Source of the DNA: Salvia splendens
Lineage: Eukaryota > Streptophyta > Magnoliopsida > Lamiales > Lamiaceae
DNA: 64,000 nt
Direction of reading: 5' to 3'
Assembly: GCF_004379255.2 (NCBI RefSeq)
Contig: NC_056052.1
Span: 17,268,589 to 17,332,588, forward strand
Of the stretch, positions 10,062 through 20,135 are shown piece by piece. The position numbers and the translations under genes were made by a program. The notes beneath the pieces are model-generated. The model was not told the DNA's origin. It did not search any database and saw nothing but the letters and a program-made list of their open reading frames with translations. Each line of letters starts with the position of its first letter. The first letter of the stretch is position 1.

Positions 10062-11300
10062 AGATTCCCTCCCCTCCCCTCTTCTACCTGATCATGCTTG
10101 TCCGTTTGTCAAGATAGCTTCTATCTTTCCAACTGTTGGATATACTCGGTCACTCAATCCTCACCAGACTTGTTAGGACCATTCTCTCATTCATTTTTCC
10201 ATACCATTGATATTAGAGTTCTATTGACAGAAGCGAACTCATAAAGGTCTTTATTTAGGTTGTAATGAGGCAAGAGTTGTAGTGTATAAAGGTGAGGGTC
10301 CTATGGGTTCTAAGTTTATAATTTATATAGAAATGTGAAGGACATGTGAAGTTAGGAACAAAACTAGAACAACCTCCCTATGTACAATTTGAAATTTTGG
10401 AACCACCCTTGGCCATTTTGGCCTTATTTATCTAACTTTTTCTTAGGGTCAGGTTATATCATTTCCTGCCCTCTTTTTTTTTCTATTTTCTTTTCTTTTT
10501 GTGGGTCAGGTTATACATTCTTCCTGCCCATTTTCTAACTTTCTTTTCTACCTTTCTCTATTTTTATTTGGGTCAGGTTACAATGTTTCCTGCCTGTTTT
10601 CTTTCTAACTCTCTGTTTTATACTCCCATGTTTCACAACCTATCTCTTATCCCGAATGGTGAGTTGCCCTAACCTATCTCAGATTCCTTTCCCTCCCCTC
10701 TTCTACCTGATCATGCTTGTCCGTTTGTCAAGATAGCTTATATCTTTCCAACTGTTGGATACACTCGGTCACTCAATCCTCACCAGAATTGTTAGGACTA
10801 TTCTCTCATTCATTTTTCCATACCATTGATACTAGAGTTCTATCGACAGAAGCTAACTCCTTAAGGTCTTTATTTAGGTTGTAATGAGGCAAGGGTTGTA
10901 GTGTATAAAGGTGAGGGTCCTATGGGTTCTAAGTTTATAATTTATATAGAAATGTGAAGGACATGTGAACTCAGGGACAAAACTAGAACAACCTCCCTAC
11001 GTACAATCTGAAAATTTGGAACCACCCTTGGCCATTTTGGCCTTATTTATCTAACTTTTTCTTAAGGTCAGGTTATATCATTTCCTGCCCTTTTTTTTCT
11101 ATTTTCTTTTCTTTTGTGGGTCAGGTTATACATTCTTCCTGCCCATTTTCTAACTTTCTTTTTCTACCTTTCTCTCTTTTTTTGTTGGTCAGGTTACAAT
11201 GTTTCCTGCCTGTTTTCTTTCTAACTCTTTGTTTTATACTCCCATGTTTCACAACCTATCTCTTATCCCGAATGGTGAGTTGCCCTAGCCTATCCCTTTA
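10062..11300. repeat. Two tandem copies of a 619-bp unit
   Basis: The landmark CCTGATCATGCTTGTCCG occurs at 10087 and 10706, and the whole stretch up to GGTGAGTTGCCCTA (ending about 10672 and 11288) repeats with scattered substitutions. Each unit contains three GGTCAGGTTAYA...CCTGCC segments. The copies differ by a few per cent by eye, so the duplication is not recent. Confidence 0.88.
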
Positions 11301-11883
11301 TTCACATGACATTAAGGCTTAGGGTTTCCAAAGAAGGGATGATCATAGTTAAGGCTCAAAAGGTATAACTAGGGGGTGTCTTTACAATGAGGCAGGTTCA
11401 TATGGTTCGAAAGAATTAAGCTCAACTGGCTAATCTTATTGCCTTTAGTCCTCACTAGCCTCTGTCATTTCCCTCTAAGCATCAGTGGCAGCCTCTCTAA
11501 TTTTTTTATTTCAGTAGAAAGTGTTCTACTCTAGCCTTTAACTTACATTTTAGAGGGCTTCACAGAGGGACTAGATTAAAGCTACTTCCATCTTTCTCTC
11601 ATCTTACAAGCAGATTTTGGTTTATTAAAGAAAGGAAACTCACAAATCAACACGTATCCTTTCTTCAGTCACTCTTACTAAGGGAATCTTGCCTTTATTT
11701 TTAAACCAGTTCATATCTCAAAACACATAAAGCAAAAAAACTTAACAGAAGATTCCAAGCTATCAACTCATAACTTTTGACACTAACTACACCAATTGTT
11801 TCCCCCCTTCCACTTTGTTGCAGCTTGTCTTCAAGTGACTTGATGAAGTGGAAAACAGAGTGGTTGGTGTCAAAAGCATAGAA

Positions 11884-12105
11884 CTTCTCACACTTAGACC
11901 AAGCATTGGGCTAAGTGGGAGAAGATAAAAACATGTCAAAGCCTAATCATGCACAACTAAAACAGAAAAAATAGACAAACTTCTCACACTTAGACCAAGA
12001 AATGGGCCAAGTGTGAGAAGAACCGACAGAAAACCAAACTACACATACGCATTTTTAACAAAAACTTCTCAAACTTAGACCAGACACTGGGCTAAGTGGG
12101 AGAAA
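11884..12105 (-). repeat. Three-stem-loop array in the G 3' UTR
   Basis: Three inverted repeats of about 41 bp at 11884-11924, 11980-12020 and 12065-12105 have arms of the form CTTCTCACACTTAG and CTAAGTGKGAGAAG around a 12-15 bp loop. The spacing is about 90 bp. The same number and order occurs in E, B and D. Confidence 0.82.
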
Positions 12106-12404
12106 AATACATATACAACAGTAAACAAATAAACATGTGGGTAGAAGCACAGTCAGCATATATATAAAGGCATAAAGTATCATGCTCAAGCTGAAAAGAA
12201 GTAATTATTAAAGAGAAACTAAAGTTTACTTGGTTCTACAAGTTAGTTCCTTTTCTGGCTCCCGTGGGAGCCAGATTGCTTCTCCAACTTGATCCGCTTA
12301 GCTATGGAAGAGTTCGATAGAGCAGATGGTGGTTGGCTGGTGGTGGTGGTGGTGATCTTCCTTCTTCTTAGTGTCTTGGTATAGGTTGTCTCTGGAGTGG
12401 TTTC

Positions 12405-13508
12405 CTAGGGTTGGCTTCCTTTGGAGGTAGAGGTAGCGGATAAGAGTTGGAGAGCCAATTGATTGTTATGCTCCGCAAGATTTGTCATCCTCTCAATCAG
12501 AGAGAGTGCTTTAGTCATATTTTCATTCTGGAGCTCGAGAAACGCTTGTTTCTTTTCATTGGCCTCGCTGAACTTTTGCATCATGAATTCAATTATCCTC
12601 TGCCATTTCTCTTCCGTGCCTTCTGACTTCTTCTCGGTTGATTGTGGTTGCACCTTAGGAGTTGTTGGCTTTCCCTCGGTAGGAGATGGTCTCTCTGAAG
12701 GAGTCTTCACTTCTGCAGCTTCCTCGGGCTTATTATCCTCTTCGCTTGCTTTCTCCCCACCTTCTTCCTTCGATCGTTCATGCTCACAAAACACCACTGC
12801 GACCCCTTTCCTTTTGATAATTCCAATGCTAACGAGGTAATTCGTGTCAAACCACTCTGGATCCTCGCACATCTCGATAGAGGATCTTGGGATTGTCAGC
12901 CTTGGCATAACATTCCTTATCAAATACGCTCCCAGCTGGTGGCAAGCGTATAGATGACAAACATGGCGATGAGCTATCTTGTGACATGACTGGGCTAGCC
13001 AGTACCCTAGATGTACCTTGACCTTCTTGATCATGCACCACATAAAATACAATTCGATCATGGTTACCGTGGTGTTGACATGACCTAGAAGGTTGCTTGC
13101 CAGAAAGAAACGTGTTATCCTTAGAACATGGTCCGCAATCTCCTCTGTTGTTGACTCAGTTGTCTTGAAAGGATCTGCACCCTTGGCCCCTATTAACTTC
13201 CATGCCTCTTCAGCGTTGAACCCCTCAGTAAATTTTGGTTAGCCAATTTCCCTCAGGGACCAATCCCCTCTCTTGTCTGCTTCAGGGCTCAGCAGTCCCA
13301 ACCTTAACGACCATTCCCTGAGATTCGTAGCCATCTCTTGGTTGAAGAGCCTCAAATAAAGGGACCAATCAGTAGCTGATTCAAAATGGAAGGATGTGTA
13401 GACTTTCTTCGCAAGATTCACCGGCAACCAGCCAAAGCTGATTCCTCTGATATAATCCAGGATAAGGAAGTTTTTCTTGTGATTTTTCTGAGGACACATC
13501 ACCATCAT
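12405..13508 (-). pseudogene. Element G env-like gene, N-terminal part deleted
   Basis: The conserved domain is visible on the minus strand: DYIRGISFGWLP, VYTSFHFESATD, NLREWSLRLGLLS, then after a TAA near 13239 EEAWKLIGAKGADPF, NLLGHVNTTVTMIELYFMWC, KVHLGYWLAQSCHK and LYACHQLGAYLIRN. A Glu/Pro/Thr-rich linker and a coiled-coil tail follow to the stop at 12405. The N-terminal several hundred codons present in E and B are missing: the sequence jumps from a pol remnant straight into the domain near 13480. Function is unknown; no membrane segment is evident. Confidence 0.85.
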
Positions 13509-13576
13509 GGCTGCCCGCTTTTTCTTGTGATTCTTGTATTTTCCTTGGGACGTAATCCAGGATAAGGAAGTTTTTC
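13455..13576. repeat. 24-bp direct repeat at a deletion junction
   Basis: The segment TAATCCAGGATAAGGAAGTT plus a T run occurs at about 13456 and again at about 13554, some 98 bp apart. The inner copy is in the env-like domain and the outer copy is in the pol remnant, where element E has unrelated sequence. It looks like templated filler copied into a break. Confidence 0.7.
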
Positions 13577-14334
13577 CATCCTAAGCGGTTCAGGACATGG
13601 TTGTAGCTGCACCCAGTAAATAGATCTTCAGCTCTCCTTTTGGGTCTCCCCTACTTCAGCTCTAGTTCACTTTCTTCGTAACCACACCCATAAAACTTGT
13701 CAATCATTGGAGGTGGCTTCTCTGCCGTTGCATTCTTCCCTTACTCTGTTGTTGTAGAGCTTTCCACCTCCTTACCAAGCAGAGTCTAGTTCCTCATAGT
13801 GCTTGATGATTTTTCCCTCCGTCCTTTGAGGTTCATCCTATGATATCTCTGGAATGCTCTGAGACATTTCTTCCTCAAGAGGTACGGCGGAAGACTCTTC
13901 TTCAATTTGGGACCCCTCTTCTGCTGGTTCCACTTCAACAGCTTGTATCTCTTCTTATTTCTCCGGTAATGCCTTTAACTTTTTCTCAGCACTCGATGTT
14001 TCCTTTTTCTCGGCCTCATTCACACCTTCTTCCTCTACCCTACTCTCATTCACCTCAGACCTTGCTCTGCCATCTTGTAGGCTTTTCATCATATCAGTAA
14101 GTAGAGTTACGTGCCTGATCATTTCATCCATGTTGGATTTCTGCTCATCATAAGTGCGCTGCATTTCTATTACCAATTCACCATTTGACCTTGCGCAGCT
14201 CCTCATGCTCTGATGTGACGCGTTCCACCCCTCACTCTTTTCCTTTGCAGATTCTGCATGTCGATTCTTATTCAAGGGTGGTTCAAAACTCTATTGAGGT
14301 TGAGGTTGATATTGATGTTGATCAGGACAAGTTT
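13509..14334 (-). pseudogene. Element G gag C-terminus and pol remnant
   Basis: On the minus strand 14334-13960 matches the C-terminal part of element E gag (ANGELVIEMQRTY-like block, then a Glu-rich tail). From 13830 to 13510 it matches E 17040-17340, a short decayed stretch after gag. No protease, RT or integrase core is present. Frames are broken repeatedly, so only homology to E supports the call. Confidence 0.7.
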
Positions 14335-15109
14335 TGATGTGATCCTCGTTCCTATCCCGAAGCTACCCTCGAGAAGAAGAAATATATCTTGGACCGAAGT
14401 CTTGAGTTGGATGAAACGAGTAGAAGAAGTTATGATTTTCTATTATTTAGGAGCTAATAAGTTTAGTTAAAAATATTGGGATTTATATGTATCTCAATTA
14501 TAGGAATTAATATTTAAATTATGTAGTCTATATTAGTGTTAGGATTTACGTGAGTTAGGTATTAGCTAGAATTTAGTTAGATTTGAATCTATCATTAAAA
14601 TATTTTAGGTTTATAGTTAGGATATGAGATTATCACTAGGAGATTTAATATATATTTTGTAGTCAATTGCAAAGCCTATATAAGGGCTCATACGTTTCGA
14701 ATGTAAGAGGATGGCAATTTTGATGAATAAAAGTTTAGTTTGTTTTCTTGAGTTTGACTTTTGATTTCCCTATTTCGATTACTTGTAGCAATGTGTTCGT
14801 TCTCGAAATAGTTTATCGATTGAGCTTCCGCCCTCAATCGTGGCATCGTTCATTCCATATTCATCCTTATACCTTACGTCGAATCCATATCCATCCGTAT
14901 TGTAAAGTTATGGGAATGTCTTGGCCACAACTAGTTCTTGCAACTTTCATCCATATTCCGAATCATGTTCGTTTTATAGATGTTACAAGTCGAGGAATGC
15001 CAAGTCCGAGCCCGTCTACAACAGCCATCACATGCCGTATGGTTGGCGAGAGGCTAATTTATTCGGAGGGGTGTCGCGAGGTCTTGGCGAGCCAACGAGG
15101 CTCACATCA
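14335..15109 (+). repeat. 775-bp solo LTR inserted in element G gag (target duplication AGTTT)
   Basis: It begins TGATGTGATCCTCGTT and ends AACGAGGCTCACATCA, an unusually long near-perfect inverted terminus (one mismatch in 16), with TG...CA ends. It is flanked by AGTTT at 14330-14334 and 15110-15114. Removing it restores alignment with E gag (around 16490-16550). An AT-rich part is followed by a TATA motif (TATATAAGG near 14678). It has no PBS, coding region or second LTR, so it is a solo LTR. The family is not Athila-like and I do not recognise it. Orientation is assigned from the TATA motif. Confidence 0.85.
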
Positions 15110-15697
15110 AGTTTGGTCATCATGAGTTTGCCCATCCTCATTTGACCATTTGCCAAGAGGTTGTTTGGGTAGAGATCGGATAGGGCTCTGTATGGTATGG
15201 GGAAGGTGGGTACTCTTCCACCCAGCTCCATTCTCCACAGCGTGGGTATTCCTGTTGGTACACCTCTGCTTGTCTTCTAGGGTTCCAACTCGTATTTGAA
15301 CTCCAGATCTCCCCTGTATTCAGGCGAAGGCTCACTTTATCAGTCTGGAGTAGGTTTGGATGGGAATGGCTGGATGCTGTATTGACTCGATCACTGACTG
15401 GAGTGTTTCATCTAGCTTGTCAACTCGGCTCTTCAACAGATTGTCAATTGTCCTATGTGGGAGTACTCTTCACTTTCTCTTGCAACGGGGTCACTGATGT
15501 ATCATCGTACTCCCTTTCTGCGTTTAGAAGTTTTTCCAGGACAATCTCGGCCTTACTCAGCCTTAGCTTGGTTTAGGAACCCCATTTTGAAATCTGACTA
15601 CATCTTGATGCTGTTGAGTTCCAATCCTCTAAACCAAGCATTTGCTTCACCCTTCAGAGAGAGGAAAATGACCCTTAGCTGTTGGGTTCCAGATTTA
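15110..15697 (-). pseudogene. Element G gag, middle part
   Basis: On the minus strand it encodes the gag block LSLKGEADAWF-like (near 15740-15650), which aligns with LKGEANTWF in C and D. Then come LRLSKARIVLEKLLNAKREYDD and a Gln/Tyr/Pro-rich tail (PSQPYHTEPYPIS-like) down to 15115. A 77-bp piece present in E is missing at 15570-15581. Frames are disrupted. Gag would be the capsid and RNA-binding protein of the particle. Confidence 0.75.
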
Positions 15698-15825
15698 GAG
15701 TATTGGAACACAACAGCTAAGGGTCGTTTCCCTCTCTCTGAAGGGCGAAGCAGATGCTTGGTTTAGAGGATTGGAACCCAACAACATCAAGATGTAGTCA
15801 GATTTCAAAATGGGGTTCCTAAACC
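15570..15825. repeat. Palindrome centre of the G/E inverted pair
   Basis: Arms of about 120 bp (15570-15690 and 15705-15825) are near-perfect inverted copies around a centre near 15697. Both arms encode the same gag block on opposite strands. Beyond 15825 the right arm has an extra 77 bp ending in a second copy of GGTTCCTAAACC (15814-15825 and 15891-15902); the left arm has that word once (as its complement, 15570-15581). Confidence 0.9.
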
Positions 15826-17146
15826 AATTCATCCCAGCAACAAGAACAAATTCACTTCGAAGGGAAATTAGAGAGGCTACTCAAGGGCATGGTTCCTAAA
15901 CCAAGCTAAGGCTGAGTAAGGCCAAGATTGTCCTGGAAAAGCTTCTAAACGCAAAGAGAGAGTACGACGATACATCAATGACTCCATTGCAAGAGAAAGT
16001 GAAGAGTACTCCCACAGAAGCCAATGACAATCTACTGAAGAGCTGAGTTGACAAGCTAGAGCAAACACTCCAGTCAGTGATTGAGTCAACCAAACCTCAA
16101 GTCCTTCAAATCCAAACTCACTTCCAGACTGATCAAGTGAGTTTTCACCAGAATACATGGGAGGTCTGGAGTTCAAATAGGAGTTGGAACACTGGAGGTC
16201 AAGCAGAGCTGTACCAATAGGAATACCCGCACTGTGGAGAATGGAGCTGGGCAGAAGAATACCCGTCTTTCCCATACCATGCGGAGCCCTATCCTATCTC
16301 TATTCAAACACCCTCTTGACAAATGGGATATCCACACTACCAATCTTACCCTGAAATTCAAAACCATGAGTTCAACCCACCGACATACTACCCTGACTAT
16401 TCCAGTCACTACCCTTCACTCCCAAGTCATCTTTATTAGACCTACCCTCACGAGGCAGGGGATCACTTTCCTACAAGGTCGAATGAGGATTGGCAAACTC
16501 AAGATGCTCATTACTACCAAAACCAAACTTTTCTTGATCAACATCAATATCAACCTCAAACTCAACAGAGTTTTGAACTACCCTTGGACGAGAATCATTA
16601 TGCAAATTCTAAAGGGGAGGAGAGTGAGGGGTTGATTGTATCCCAGCAAAACATGCAACACTGTTTGAAACCAAACGATGAGCTGATTCTGGAAATGCAG
16701 CGTACTCATGAATGAATGAATGAAGGAAAAAGGTCAGAGGTGAATGAGAAGAAGGTGTAAGTGAAGCCGAGGAAAAAGAACCATCAGACACTGAGAAAAA
16801 GTCAGAGCCATCACTGGAAAACCGAGAAGAAGTGGAGACTGTTGAGGTAGAATCAGCTGAGAAAGAGACACTAGCCGAAGAAGAGTCGATTCTCACACCT
16901 CCTGATGATAAAGAATCACAGAGCATTCTAGATGAACCAAGGGATGAACCTCAAGAGACGGATGGAGAAAACGTCAAGCTTTGTAAGGGATTAGACACTG
17001 CGTTGTTCTATCTCTTGTCAATAAAGGTGCATGTGCTTGGTGAGAAGGTGGAAGGCTCTACAACTGCGGTGGAAGGAGAGAATACACCGGCAGAGAGGCC
17101 ACCTCCAGTGATGGGTGTTGCTACGAAGAAAGTGAACCGAAGGTGA
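15705..17146 (+). pseudogene. Element E gag (5' truncated, broken)
   Basis: The first recognisable block is LSLKGEADAWFRGLEP, equivalent to VLKGEANTWFMRLPP in C and D. FKMGFLNQFIPATRTNSLRR, LSKAKIVLEKLLNAKREYDD and a Tyr/Gln/Pro-rich region (YPEIQNHEFNPPTYYPDYSS) follow. From 16832 an acidic C-terminal part (EVESAEKETLAEEES) stays open to 17146. In-frame stops and frame changes occur at least near 15800, 16045 and 16640. No CCHC zinc knuckle is visible. Confidence 0.8.
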
Positions 17147-17660
17147 AGGAAGAAAGGTCTAGAAGAAAAGCTGCAAGATTCATCTACTAGGTGCAGCTAC
17201 AACCATGGCCGGAGCCGCTTAGGATGAAAAAACCTCCTAACCCTAGACTACATCCCAAAGAGAATAAGAAGAATCAGGGGACGTACAAGAACCACAAGAA
17301 AAAAGTGGGGTACCATGATGGTGAATTACCGTCAGAAAAATCGATGGATAGCAAGGAGAAGAGTAAATTCAGGAGCTCTAGCCGATGACCATTCCCATAG
17401 GAGTTTGCCGATATCTGAGCTGATCAAGTTGGGAAGGAACTCAAAACCACTTGATCAAGTTGATTGCAAAGGTGGCTACAGGAACCCGAGAATGGATGAC
17501 TATGAGGAGGAAAGGAAGCTGCCAACTCAAAAGCACAGAGGTGTAGAGATGATTATTGGGCATAAAGTACTACTTCTCAAGTTTTGGTGGAAGTCGAAGC
17601 AGGTCAAATTCAGAAGAGCAAGTATAGACTTGAAACTCAACCGATCCACGATATCCTGAG
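17147..17660 (+). pseudogene. Element E pol remnant
   Basis: Only scraps survive between gag and the spacer. At 17546-17600 the reading VGxKVLLLKF-like (IIGHKVLLLKFWWKSKQVKF) resembles the integrase C-terminal [20 protein letters not shown] of A, B and D. Protease, RT, RNase H and the DDE core are missing, about 3 kb less than B. The remnant keeps the same distance to the env-like gene as intact elements, so the loss looks like an internal deletion. Certainty of the integrase match is moderate. Confidence 0.5.
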
Positions 17661-18374
17661 GGCTACAAAAATCAAGGCGTATCCTGTCTTATAACTTTTC
17701 TTTGTCAATCCATCTAAAAAGAAAAAGAAGTAATAATTCAGCATTTTATGCGGGAGGAGAAATCCCACTACACATATTAGCCTGATCAAGTGAATAAATG
17801 ATTGCTAGACAATTCTCAGAAATTTACGTACTTAGCTCAATGCACACTTGCGGGCAAGGTACTTGATCAAGTTAATTCCGAGAATTTTCCTACAACCTTA
17901 AATAAAGTTTTTATTTGCTTCTCGTTTTATTTAAAGTTCGAAAATAACAAAAATATTTTCAAAGTCTTTGGACGTATCTGGAGGAGATTTGATTTTCAAC
18001 ACAATACTTTTCAGAATCTTGAAACCTCCGCCAGTACTCTAGAAAATCTTTTGTTTTGATTTTGCGTGTTTTATTTTCGGATAAGGATTGACTGAATAGG
18101 TAAGAGAGAGGAATATACTGAAATTTTGTTTTTAACTGGAAGATGTAAAAAGAGGGGGAAGCTGGAAAATTTTGAAATTCAAAATTTGGCGCGGAAGTCG
18201 GACGATCGCTGATATCATAGAGACCGTTCCCTCTTCCCCTTCCACCTCTATTTATAAAACTTCCTCCTCTCTCTAACCTTTTCACATTTCAACAACCCTT
18301 AGCTTTCTCTAACCTCCAAAATTCCTACCTTCTTATCTCTCAGTTTTAGGTGTAGGCATCCCACATCACCACCC
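17661..18374 (+). promoter_or_regulatory. Spacer with a possible promoter for the element E env-like gene
   Basis: An AT-rich stretch (17680-18170) is followed by a GC-richer patch (18188-18215), TATAAAA at 18253-18259, and a C/T-rich leader (18260-18374) up to the env-like ATG, 116 bp from the TATA motif. That order resembles a plant core promoter with pyrimidine patches. The words CTTGATCAAGT near 17862 and CTGATCAAGTG near 17783 also occur here. Promoter activity is inferred from motif order only. Confidence 0.45.
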
Positions 18375-20135
18375 ATGGACAAATCATCCACCAGCCATTC
18401 TCAGAAACACTCAGCAGGGCGACGAGCACGATTAATTCCGTCGACTCCTCAACCGGAGATTATGACACCGTCGACTACCAAGTCAATGATATCACCAGTT
18501 TCATGTCCGTCTAAGCCAACGGAGACGTCCATGTGCAGTGTGTACCTTAGAATTCTTGGAGACGTAATGGGGAAGTTCGATCCAAGCAACAAAATGAGTG
18601 AGGTTTTCTCCAATTTGGCCGAGAGATTTAAGGAAGAAGAAAGTCGACTTACTCCCATTGCCGTCGGAACCCAATTTTGAGCAAGAGGCGGGGATCGAAG
18701 AAGGGTTGGAGTCCGGCGAGGAAGGACACAGCCAAGAAAAGAGAAAAACCAATAGAAGAAAGGAATGAGAGATTCGGAAGCCAGTGGATGGAGGATCAAC
18801 AGGAGGGGCATTAGAAGTGGTGAATGTGGAAGAAGTGGAGTCATACGATGATAGGTAGACCCTGAGCGAGAGGGCGAGAAGAAGGCCTGGATAGAGAGGA
18901 ACTAAGAAGCATGCATGAAGAAGCAGCAGTCTTGGTTGCCACAAAAAGAGAAGCAGTAGAAAGGAAGAGAAAGGGGAAGCGTGTGGCAACCCCAAACCAG
19001 AGTAGAAAATCAAGACCGACATCACTGGGGGTAGTGATCGGGGAAGCTGTTGACAACCCCACCAAACCACTCCACCATCAGGAGGAGGAGCAGCATATTG
19101 GGGCGTTCGAAAGAGAGGAGATAGATCTAGATCAAAAGCTGTTGGAGGCTATGATCAATTTTGAAGACCCAAAGTTTAGGAGGAATTGCTCAGGGAGGGT
19201 GTCAGAGTCAAGGCCAGCGCAATCCGGAGGAAAGCTTCACTATCCCTCCCTGCAAATGATCGGTGTCAAGAAGCAATTTGTTGACTATATTAGAGGAATC
19301 GGCTTTGGCTGGTTGTTGGAACACGCACCCTGTGAGGTGCCGATGAATCTTGCGAATGAATTTTTCATGTCCTTCCATTTTGAATCAACTATTGATTTGG
19401 ACAAGGAGTCCATTTATTTCAGGATCTTCAACCAAGAGATGGCTATAAATCTCAGGGAATGGTCGTTGAGGTTGTGACTGCTGAGCCTTGAAGTAGACAA
19501 GAGAGGGGATTGGTCCCTGAAGGGAATTGGTCAACCTAAATGTACTGAGGGGTTCAACGTTGAAGAGGCGTGGAAGTTAATAAGGGCCAAAGGTGCAGAT
19601 CCTTTCAAGACAAGTGAGTCAACAACAGAGGAGATTGCGGACCCTGTTCTGAGGATGACACATTTCTTTCTGGCAAGGAACCTTCTAGGTCATATCAACA
19701 CCATGGTCACCATGATCGAATTGTATTTTATGTGGTGCATGATCAAGAAGGTCAAGGTACACATAGGGTACTGGCTAGCCTATTCATGTCACAAGACAGC
19801 TCATCATCCTGTTCGCCATTTGTACGCTTGCCACCTGCTGGGGGCGTATTTTATAAGGAATGTTATGCTGCAGAAGTGAAGACTCCTTCAGAAAGACCAT
19901 CTCCTACCGAGGCAAAGCCAACAACTACCGAGGTGCAACCACAATCAACCGAGAAGAAGTCAGAAGGCATGAAGGAGAAATGACCAAGGATAATCGAGTT
20001 CATGATGCAAATATTCAGAGAGGCCAATGAAAAGAAACACACATTTCTTGAGCTCCATAATGAAAATATGAACCAAGAACTCTCTCTGATTGAGAGGAGG
20101 ACGATCAGTTGACCCTCTAACTCTTATCCGCGGCC
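18375..20135 (+). pseudogene. Element E env-like gene, broken
   Basis: It starts with MDKSSTSHSQKHSAGRRARL, the same position relative to the spacer as in A and B. The basic N-terminal part stops at 18680. A second open stretch (18911-19477) carries a Lys/Arg-rich segment and the conserved domain: VKKQFVDYIRGIGFGWLL, NEFFMSFHFESTIDLD, NLREWSLRL. TGA 19475-19477 replaces Gly of G. A third stretch (19655-19879) gives NLLGHINTMVTMIELYFMWC and VKVHIGYWLAYSCHK. A deletion of about 180 bp near 19870 relative to G removes the linker. The tail EVKTPSERPSPTE continues to about 19983 and decays. By eye it is about 85% identical to G in the domain. Confidence 0.85.

Larger units (their letters stand above)
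9806..12404 (-). other. Element G 3' UTR with an internal 619-bp tandem duplication
   Basis: This is non-coding. In minus-strand order after the env-like stop come three CTTCTCACACTTAG-type stem-loops (12065-12105, 11980-12020, 11884-11924), a purine-tract hairpin (about 11783-11868) and groups of GGCAGG...CCTGACC hairpins. The stretch from about 10062 to 11300 consists of two direct copies of a roughly 619-bp unit; element E has one copy. It ends with AAGTATGGGTTAAGTGTGAG next to the LTR. Confidence 0.82.
9722..15697 (-). mobile_element. Element G: pol-less Athila-type derivative, truncated at both ends
   Basis: Read on the minus strand it runs from mid-gag (15697) through the gag C-terminus, a short pol remnant, the env-like gene and 3' UTR into only the first 84 bp of its 3' LTR (9805 down to 9722). 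It is the inverted counterpart of element E. RT, RNase H and the integrase core are absent. It is interrupted by a solo LTR at 14335-15109. F (23495-25579) could be its displaced 5' end, because F has the same orientation and subfamily and supplies exactly the LTR, PBS and gag start that G lacks. Confidence 0.85.
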
